A stretch of DNA of 64,000 nt, taken from Pseudomonadota bacterium. Lineage in GTDB: Bacteria > Pseudomonadota > Gammaproteobacteria > Xanthomonadales > Xanthomonadaceae. Positions 57,617 to 64,000 of this stretch are shown piece after piece. The notes below the pieces were generated by a model. It did not search any database, was not told where the DNA came from, and worked only from the letters and a program-made list of their open reading frames with translations. The translations under genes were made by a program, and so were the position numbers. Numbering within the stretch: position 1 is the first letter of the stretch; the number at the start of each line of letters is the position of its first letter. The stretch spans positions 59,737 to 123,736 of the forward strand of contig JAFEFT010000024.1 in the NCBI GenBank assembly GCA_018240435.1. Direction: 5' to 3'.

Positions 57617-60517
57617 TCACCGCACCGGCTTGGCCGGCGCCGGCGCGACCGGCTTGCCGTCGGCGTCGATGACCGTCACCTGCCCGATGTTCAGGGCGCG
57701 AATCGGCGCCTCGATCTTCTTCAGATCGCCGACCACCACCCAGGTCAGGCTCGTCGGCTTGATGATCGCCGCGGCCCGACCGACCTGATCGAGGCTCACA
57801 GCGTCGATGATCGCCGGCTTGCGCTGGGCGTAGTCGTCGCCACGATCGTAGGTGACCATGCCGGCGATCTGCCCGAGCACGGCGCTGGCGGTCTCGAAGT
57901 TGCCGGGCAGACTGCGCGTCTCGTTGTCCTTGACGCGGGCCAGTTCGGCCGCCGTCGCCGGCTTGCTGCCGGTGACGAAATCGACGATCTCGCGGCGCAT
58001 TTCGGCCACCGCCGGCGCGGTCTTGTCGATCTGCACCGGCGCATAGGCGATCCACGGCTGCGGCCCGAGCGCGCCCTCGCCGAAGCTGTAGGCACCGTAG
58101 GCCCAGTGCTTGTCCTCGCGCAGGTTCATGTTCAGGCGCGACGAAAATTGCCCGCCGATCACGTCGTTGGCCAGCAGGAACTGCCAGATGTCCTCGCCCC
58201 TGGACGAGCGCGTGGCCTGGCCGACGAGGATGGTGGCCTGCAAGGCGCCGGGCTGGTCGACGAGGAATACCCGCGGCTGCGCCGGCAGCGTGGTGGCCGC
58301 CACCGCCAGCGCAGGCAGCGCCGACGCCGGCGCCTTCCAGTCGCCCAGGTGCTTGTTCAGCAACGGCAGCAATTCCGGCAGCGTGATGTCGCCGACGACG
58401 ATCAGGGTGGCGTTGTCCGGGCGCAGCCAGGTGCGGTCGAAATCGACCAGATCCTGGCGCGTCAGCGACTGGATCGAGGCCTCGGTGCCGCGGCCGCTGA
58501 GCGGGATGGCATACGGATGCCCGGCCTGGTACATCAACGGCGGCAGCAGGCGCATCGCCAGCGCCGTCGGCTGCGTCTTTTCCTGGGCGATGCCGGCGAT
58601 CCAGGTCTTGCGCACGCGCTCGATCTCGGCGGGCGCGAAGGTCGGCCGCAGCACCACGTCGGCATACAGGGCCAGCGACGGATCGAGCCGATCCTTGAGC
58701 GCGTTGAGCGAGATCGTCTCGGTGTCGAGATCGGCACCGGCGCCGATCTGCGCGCCCAGTTCCTCCTGACGGTCGCCCAGTGCCAGCGCATCGTAGTTGC
58801 CGGCGCCCTGGACATGCATGCCGATGGTGAAGTTGGCGGTGCCGAGCTTGTGCCCCTGGTCGGCCGCGAAACCGCCGCCGAACTGCATCGACATCTGCAC
58901 CACCGGGATCTCATGGCGCTCGGCGAGAATCACCTTCAGGCCGTTGCCGAGGGTGGCGCCCTGCAGGGCGGGGAAACGCAGCGCCGGGAACGACGTCGGC
59001 ATCGGCACGCCCTTGCTGCGATCGACATCCGAGGCCAGCGTCTTGAACTTCGGATCGATCTGTGGCGCCGGCCGCTTGGCGGTGGCGAACGGCTGCCCGG
59101 CGGTGGAGTCGTTGCCCTGCTCCGGCCGCGCCTGTCCGGCCGCCACTGGTTGCACCAGCAGCACGTAATCGTTGTTGCCCAGCCATTGCCGGCCGGTCGC
59201 CGCCAGCTGCGCCGGCGTGGCGCTGGCGAGCACCTGCTCGCTCTTGCGGAAGCAGCCCGGATCGCCGGTGAACACCGCGCACTGCGCCAGCACGTCGGCC
59301 TTGCCGCCGAAGCCGCCGATGCGCTCGACGCCGCGGATGAAGCCGGCGCGGTAGACCGTTTGTGCCCGCGCCGTCTCGGCGGCACTCGGGCCATCCTTGA
59401 GCAGTCGCTGCAATTCCTCGTCGATGATCGCCTCGACCTTGGCCGGGTCGACGCCGGGCTTGACGTCGGCCTCGATCACGAACTGCCCGCCCAATTCGGA
59501 GGTGTCCACGGCGGCGCTGACGCGATCGACCAGCTTGTCGTGATGCACCAGGCGCGTGTCCAGCCGCGACGAACGGCTGCCGCCCAGCACCTGCGCCAGC
59601 AGGCTCAGGCGATCGGCGTCGGCGCTGGCGAAACCGGGGATGTTCCAGGCGCGGTAGATGCGCGGCTGCGCCACCCGGTCGGTCAGAGTGGCGCGGATCG
59701 GCTTGGCCAGTGGCGCTGGCCAGGGCTGCTGCCGCGGCAGTGTCGGCGAGGCCGGGATGTCGCCGAAATAGCGTGTCACCTTGGCCTTGGCGGTGGCCAG
59801 GTCGATATCGCCGGCCAGCACCAGCACGCAGTTGTTGGGGCCGTACCAGTTGCGGAACCACGCCTTGACGTCGTCCAGCGCGGCGGCATCGAGATCGGCC
59901 TTGGCGCCGATGGTGGTGTGGTGGTACGGGTGCGCCGCCGGGTACATCGCCGCCACCAGGGTCTCGTTGACCATACCGTAGGGCTGGTTCTCGCCCTGCC
60001 GCTTCTCGTTCTCGACCACGCCACGCTGCTCGTCCAAAGCCGCCTGGTCGATACCGCCGAGCAGGTGGCCCATGCGGTCCGATTCCATCCACAACGCCAT
60101 GTCCAGCGCGGTGGTGGGCACGTTCTCGAAGAAATTGGTGCGGTCGGAATTGGTGGTGCCGTTCTGGTTGGTGGCACCGACTTTTTCGAACGGATCGAAG
60201 AATTCGCCGTGGTGGTTTTCCGAACCCTGGAACATCAGGTGCTCGTACAGATGCGCAAAGCCGGTCTTGCCCGGCAGTTCGTCCTTGGAGCCGACGTGGT
60301 ACCACAGGTTGACGGCCACGATCGGCGCCTTGTGGTCCTCGTGCACGATCACCCGCAGGCCATTGGGCAGGGTGAATTCCTGGTAAGGGATGTCGACGCT
60401 GGCCGAAGCCGGCGCCGGTGCCGGGGCAACCGGGGCGGCGATGGCGGGAATGGCGAGGGCCGCGGCAAGGCAGCTGGCAAGCAGGCCGCGACGCGGCATG
60501 CGCAAAGTGGCGATCAT
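57617..60517 (-). CDS. M16-family zinc protease, secreted
   Basis: The 966-residue protein has a signal peptide (MIATLRMPRRGLLASCLAAA) and two M16 halves. The N-terminal half carries the inverted zinc motif HLYEH (H89-H93) in GFAHLYEHLMFQGSENHHG, with a downstream Glu in NEKRQGENQPYG region. The C-terminal half lacks it and serves as the clamp. Such periplasmic or surface proteases degrade short peptides. Confidence 0.94.
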   Translation of the reverse strand: MIATLRMPRRGLLASCLAAALAIPAIAAPVAPAPAPASASVDIPYQEFTLPNGLRVIVHEDHKAPIVAVNLWYHVGSKDELPGKTGFAHLYEHLMFQGSENHHGEFFDPFEKVGATNQNGTTNSDRTNFFENVPTTALDMALWMESDRMGHLLGGIDQAALDEQRGVVENEKRQGENQPYGMVNETLVAAMYPAAHPYHHTTIGAKADLDAAALDDVKAWFRNWYGPNNCVLVLAGDIDLATAKAKVTRYFGDIPASPTLPRQQPWPAPLAKPIRATLTDRVAQPRIYRAWNIPGFASADADRLSLLAQVLGGSRSSRLDTRLVHHDKLVDRVSAAVDTSELGGQFVIEADVKPGVDPAKVEAIIDEELQRLLKDGPSAAETARAQTVYRAGFIRGVERIGGFGGKADVLAQCAVFTGDPGCFRKSEQVLASATPAQLAATGRQWLGNNDYVLLVQPVAAGQARPEQGNDSTAGQPFATAKRPAPQIDPKFKTLASDVDRSKGVPMPTSFPALRFPALQGATLGNGLKVILAERHEIPVVQMSMQFGGGFAADQGHKLGTANFTIGMHVQGAGNYDALALGDRQEELGAQIGAGADLDTETISLNALKDRLDPSLALYADVVLRPTFAPAEIERVRKTWIAGIAQEKTQPTALAMRLLPPLMYQAGHPYAIPLSGRGTEASIQSLTRQDLVDFDRTWLRPDNATLIVVGDITLPELLPLLNKHLGDWKAPASALPALAVAATTLPAQPRVFLVDQPGALQATILVGQATRSSRGEDIWQFLLANDVIGGQFSSRLNMNLREDKHWAYGAYSFGEGALGPQPWIAYAPVQIDKTAPAVAEMRREIVDFVTGSKPATAAELARVKDNETRSLPGNFETASAVLGQIAGMVTYDRGDDYAQRKPAIIDAVSLDQVGRAAAIIKPTSLTWVVVGDLKKIEAPIRALNIGQVTVIDADGKPVAPAPAKPVR

Positions 60518-60690
60518 CGGAAGTCCTGGAAGTCGAGATGGTGGCGATTCGCGGCTGGCGCGAGCCGACTCGGCATTCTAGCGCCTGGCCCGAGCCGCTG
60601 CGGTTCGCTGCCGCATCCGTGGGACAATGACGGCTCGCCGCGACCGCCACGACGCCCCCGGTCGGCCGCTGCCACTGCCGACCGCCGCGC

Positions 60691-61146
60691 ATGCACGTCA
60701 TCCTCCACCAGCCGGAAATCCCGCCCAACACCGGCAACGTGATCCGGCTGTGCGCCAACACCGGCGCCCGCCTGCACCTGATCGAGCCGCTCGGCTTTGC
60801 GCTCGACGATGCCCGCCTGCGCCGTGCCGGCCTGGACTACCACGAATACGCCCGCGTGCAGGTACACGCCGATCTGCCCGCCTGTCTGGCGGCGCTCGGC
60901 GCGGCGCGCGTGTTCGCGCTGTCCACCCGCGGCAGCGTGCGCTACGACACGCCGGCGTTCGCCGACGACGACGCCTTCCTGTTTGGCGCCGAAACCCGGG
61001 GCTTGCCTGCCGACGTGCTGGCGGCGATCCCGGCGGCGCAGCAGCTGCGCTTGCCGATGCGCCCGCACAATCGCAGCCTGAATCTGTCCAACGCGGTCGC
61101 GGTGATGGTGTACGAGGCATGGCGGCAACGCGGCTTTGCCGGCTGA
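60691..61146 (+). CDS. trmL: tRNA (cytidine(34)-2'-O)-methyltransferase TrmL
   Basis: The 151-residue SPOUT-type enzyme begins MHVILHQPEIPPNTGNVIRL. The knot motifs are FLFGAETRGLPADV and LPMRPHNRSLNLSNAVAVMV. It methylates the wobble base of tRNA-Leu isoacceptors. Divergent from the M16 gene. Confidence 0.95.
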   Translation: MHVILHQPEIPPNTGNVIRLCANTGARLHLIEPLGFALDDARLRRAGLDYHEYARVQVHADLPACLAALGAARVFALSTRGSVRYDTPAFADDDAFLFGAETRGLPADVLAAIPAAQQLRLPMRPHNRSLNLSNAVAVMVYEAWRQRGFAG

Positions 61147-61164
61147 TCGCCCGTTGCGAATGGA

Positions 61165-61548
61165 TCAGCCGGCCTCGAAGGCGTTGCGGATCCAGTCCAC
61201 GCGCGGCGCGCTGGCATCGCCATCGATGGCGATCACATCGAACCGACACGGCGCCGCAGCGAGCGCCGGGTGCGCTGCCAGAAAGCTCTGCGCGGCGCGC
61301 ACCAGCTTGCGCTGCTTGCCGGCATCCACCGACGCCACGCTGCCGCCGTAACCATCGCCACGGCGATAACGCACCTCGACGAACACCACGGCATCGCGTT
61401 CGCGCATCACCAGGTCGATTTCACCGTGGCGAAAACGCGCGTTGCTGACCAGCCAGCGCAGGCCGGCCGCTTCCAGATGCTTGCGGGCGATGGCCTCGCC
61501 GGCGGCACCGGCGGCGTGGCGATCGGCGGCGGCGGGGCGCGGCGGCAA
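61165..61548 (-). CDS. yraN: YraN-family endonuclease-like protein (UPF0102)
   Basis: The 127-residue protein has the UPF0102 core: [39 protein letters not shown] and [13 protein letters not shown], a restriction-endonuclease-like fold with catalytic D and E-x-R. The start is uncertain; TTG 61548 ([14 protein letters not shown]) lies just after the lpoA stop and fits the family start. It is in the rsmI/lpoA/yraN neighbourhood, as in E. coli. Confidence 0.85.
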   Translation of the reverse strand: MPPRPAAADRHAAGAAGEAIARKHLEAAGLRWLVSNARFRHGEIDLVMRERDAVVFVEVRYRRGDGYGGSVASVDAGKQRKLVRAAQSFLAAHPALAAAPCRFDVIAIDGDASAPRVDWIRNAFEAG

Positions 61549-61555
61549 GGGCGCG

Positions 61556-63313
61556 TCAGGGCGCGTTGCTGGCCGCCGGTTCGAGGCGCAAGGCGTCGTC
61601 CTGCACCGGCCGGCCGCGACCTCCGGCGAACACCGCCCACGCGCTGTCGCGGCTGACGTTGCCCAATCCATCCAGATGCAATTCGCCGGTGGCACCGCTG
61701 ACGCTGGCCTGTGGGCTGACGGCCAGCGCTTCCATGTACGCCGTCAGCCGCCAGGCATCGGCACCGAACGCGAACAGGCGCAGACCGCCGCCGCGCACCG
61801 AGGGCAGCTTGCCGCCGAGCGAGCCGGCATCGGGAAGGCCGTTGACCGGGTGCAGCAGCCACGCCAGCTCGGGATATTCGATGCCGTCGAGTTCCTGATC
61901 GAGCCGGGCATTGCCGCCACCGACGAGAATCAGCGAGGTCGCCACCCGCGGCACCGGCCGATAGCCGTCGACCGGCAATTGCGATGCCAGCATCCGCGCC
62001 GCTGGCGCTTTCAAGGCAATGAAAATGGCATCGTATTGATCACCGGTTTTGGCCAGCGTGTCCTTGAGGATCGGTCCGTAATTGGGGCCGTTGTCGGCGA
62101 TGGTCGCCTCGGCGGCGATGACGCCACCGCCCGCCGCATAGGCTTCGCGGAACGCCGCCAGCGCACGGGTGGCGTTGTCGTCGCGCGAGGCGAACACGAT
62201 CGTGCGCTGCAAATGCTTGCCGAGCAGGCGGTGGGCGGCGGCGATGCCTTCGTCCTCGGGCGCCAGCGCGAAGCTCTCGCTGGCCGGCGGTGCCGGCTTG
62301 TCGGAACGGTTGAGGGCAAGGATGGGCACCGTCACGTCGGCGCGCGCGAACAGCGCCGAAACCTGCTCGCGACCGAGCGGGCCGACCACGAAATCGCAGC
62401 CGTCGGCGACCGCCTTGCGATAGGCGTCGAGGGCACCGCCGGCGCTATCGGAGCTGTCGTAGAACTTCAACTCCGGGCGCCGCCGGGTCTCGGCGTAATA
62501 GGCGGTCATGAAGCCATCGCGCACCGCCGCCCCGGCGATCGCCACAGAGCCGGTGGTCGGCAGCAGCACCGCGACTTTCAGCGGCGGTCGATAGCCATCG
62601 TCATCGGCCGGCGGCCGTTCGGGATGCAGCGACACCGCGCTGGCCGCCAGCGGATGCGGCAGCGGCAGGCCGCGCGCCATCAGCGCGTGCGCCGCATCCG
62701 GGTACAACGGATGCCCGGCCGGCAAGGCGGCGGCATCGTGGGCGAGGGTGGCATCGTTGACGCCTTGCAGCAGCTTGCGGATGCGTTGGCGGCTGGCGAT
62801 CGCCTGATGGCGCGATTCGGTCTGCGCGAGTACGGCCAGCGCTGCCGCCGCGCCGAAGCGATCGCCGCTGGCCTCCAGCGCAATCGCTCGCGCACGCTGC
62901 CAGCGCGCCGACAGCTCGGCCGGGATCGCGCCATCGGCGAGGTTCAGACCGGCCGTCGCCTGCGCCGGGTGGCCATCGGCGATGGCGAACTCGGCGCCCA
63001 ACAGGCGATAGCGAACGCCATCGGCACCACCGAGATGTTTCGGATCGACCTGGGCGAAATCCCGGCGCGCCGCCGCGTGCTCGCCGGCGAGCTGCCAGGC
63101 ATTGGCCGCGCGCACCGCCAGCACGCTGCGCAGCGAACTGCCGGCATCGGCCATCTGCGCCTCGTAGGCGCGCGCCGCCTCGCGCGCATGGCCATTGGCG
63201 AGCGTGCGGTCGGCCGCTTGCGTTTGCGGCGGAACCGTCGCGACCTCGCCGACGCTGGCGCATCCGACGATCAGCAGGGCGAGCAGCGGCGGTAACAGAT
63301 GTTTGATGCGCAT
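61556..63313 (-). CDS. lpoA: Penicillin-binding protein activator LpoA
   Basis: The 585-residue lipoprotein has a signal [18 protein letters not shown] with a lipobox (C18). The N-terminal part is TPR-like helical ([20 protein letters not shown]). The C-terminal domain is a periplasmic binding fold ([20 protein letters not shown] and [20 protein letters not shown]). LpoA activates PBP1a at the outer membrane. ATG 63313 was chosen since it begins the lipobox signal; 63322 is an alternative. Confidence 0.93.
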   Translation of the reverse strand: MRIKHLLPPLLALLIVGCASVGEVATVPPQTQAADRTLANGHAREAARAYEAQMADAGSSLRSVLAVRAANAWQLAGEHAAARRDFAQVDPKHLGGADGVRYRLLGAEFAIADGHPAQATAGLNLADGAIPAELSARWQRARAIALEASGDRFGAAAALAVLAQTESRHQAIASRQRIRKLLQGVNDATLAHDAAALPAGHPLYPDAAHALMARGLPLPHPLAASAVSLHPERPPADDDGYRPPLKVAVLLPTTGSVAIAGAAVRDGFMTAYYAETRRRPELKFYDSSDSAGGALDAYRKAVADGCDFVVGPLGREQVSALFARADVTVPILALNRSDKPAPPASESFALAPEDEGIAAAHRLLGKHLQRTIVFASRDDNATRALAAFREAYAAGGGVIAAEATIADNGPNYGPILKDTLAKTGDQYDAIFIALKAPAARMLASQLPVDGYRPVPRVATSLILVGGGNARLDQELDGIEYPELAWLLHPVNGLPDAGSLGGKLPSVRGGGLRLFAFGADAWRLTAYMEALAVSPQASVSGATGELHLDGLGNVSRDSAWAVFAGGRGRPVQDDALRLEPAASNAP

Positions 63314-63373
63314 GGCGTGCATTCTTGCCGGGACGCGGGAATCATACCCGCACGCGCTGCGCCCGGAGGCATC

Positions 63374-64000
63374 ATGACGGCTGGAACCTTGTACGTGGTG
63401 GCGACGCCGATCGGCAACCTCGGCGATTTTTCGCCGCGCGCGATCGACACCCTGCGCCGGGTCGATGCGATCTGCTGCGAGGACACCCGCCACAGCCGGC
63501 CGCTGCTGGCCCAGCACGGCATCGAGCGACCGCTGCTGGCGCTGCACGAGCACAACGAGGCGCAGCTCGCGGCGACGCTGGTCGAACGCCTGCTCGGCGG
63601 GCAATCGCTGGCGCTGATATCCGATGCCGGCACGCCGCTGGTGAGCGATCCGGGCTTTCGCCTCGTGCGCGCCACGCGCGACGCCGGCGTGCGCGTCAGC
63701 CCGTTGCCCGGCGCCTGCGCGGCGATCGCGGCGCTGTCGGTGGCCGGCATCGCCAGCGATCGCTTCGTGTTCGAAGGCTTCCTGCCGGCCAAGCCGGCCG
63801 CCCGCCGCGCGCGCCTGCTCGAACTGGCGTCCGAATCGCGCACGCTGGTGCTGTACGAATCCGCGCATCGCATCGTCGAGATGCTCGCCGATGCCCGCGC
63901 GGTGCTGGGCGACGAACGCCACGCGGCGATCGCACGCGAGCTGACCAAGGTCTTCGAAACCGTGCTCGACGGCAGTCTGGCAAGCCTGTATGCGCGCGTC
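63374..64000 (+). CDS. rsmI: 16S rRNA (cytidine1402-2'-O)-methyltransferase RsmI, 3' end cut by window
   Basis: From ATG 63374 the frame runs open to the window end: MTAGTLYVVATPIGNLGDFS, DAICCEDTRHSRPLL, LISDAGTPLVSDPGF and FVFEGFLPAKPAARRARL, all RsmI (tetrapyrrole-methylase fold) motifs. GGAGG sits 4 bp before the ATG. It is divergent from lpoA, as in E. coli. Confidence 0.95.
   Translation, partial: MTAGTLYVVATPIGNLGDFSPRAIDTLRRVDAICCEDTRHSRPLLAQHGIERPLLALHEHNEAQLAATLVERLLGGQSLALISDAGTPLVSDPGFRLVRATRDAGVRVSPLPGACAAIAALSVAGIASDRFVFEGFLPAKPAARRARLLELASESRTLVLYESAHRIVEMLADARAVLGDERHAAIARELTKVFETVLDGSLASLYARV

Overview
This is a high-GC chromosomal segment from a gammaproteobacterium. Housekeeping clusters such as glyQ/glyS, tatABC, rdgC, ttcA, plsB, tsaC-topA-smg-dprA-LysM with def-fmt-rsmB, split nrdJa/nrdJb and rsmI/lpoA-yraN best fit the order Lysobacterales (Xanthomonadales). 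The family assignment is inference from gene order and protein sequence. No rRNA or tRNA gene was recognised.

Bases 1-14000 are accessory DNA. A type I-G (formerly I-U) CRISPR-Cas locus is read on the minus strand as antitoxin-like ORF, fic-cas3, csb3, csb1, csb2, (divergent vapBC), cas4-cas1, cas2, leader and a 21-repeat array that runs off the left edge. Its most unusual part is the effector nuclease-helicase. A Fic (AMP-transferase type) domain with an HPFEDFNGRATR motif is joined in one reading frame to a Cas3 helicase with a C-terminal HD nuclease. A small overlapping ORF immediately upstream carries SMAFEG, which fits the inhibitory motif (S/T)xxxE(G/N) of class I Fic antitoxins. This looks like a toxin-antitoxin module built into the CRISPR interference enzyme. 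The flank holds a decayed second cas3 without Fic and an SNF2 helicase tail. One old spacer is split by an IS5-like MITE, and a second copy of that MITE sits near 56.3 kb.

Bases 14000-19000 hold icd and a minus-strand group: a membrane-anchored TIR-TPR protein and two small genes that share the C-terminal tail GPIIINK. This is a candidate accessory signalling or defence cassette.

Bases 19000-52000 are core genes: glycyl-tRNA synthetase with a GST gene between its subunits, a GspE/PilB-type ATPase, Tat translocase, ferrochelatase, lipoproteins, RdgC, TtcA, an S53 peptidase, PlsB, TsaC, TopA, Smg, DprA, LysM protein, Def, Fmt and RsmB. Bases 52000-56100 encode a B12-dependent ribonucleotide reductase split into NrdJa and NrdJb, with a histone-H1-like gene between them and a long structured leader in front. 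Bases 56100-64000 hold REP/MITE repeats, small secreted proteins, an M16 protease, trmL, yraN, lpoA and the start of rsmI.
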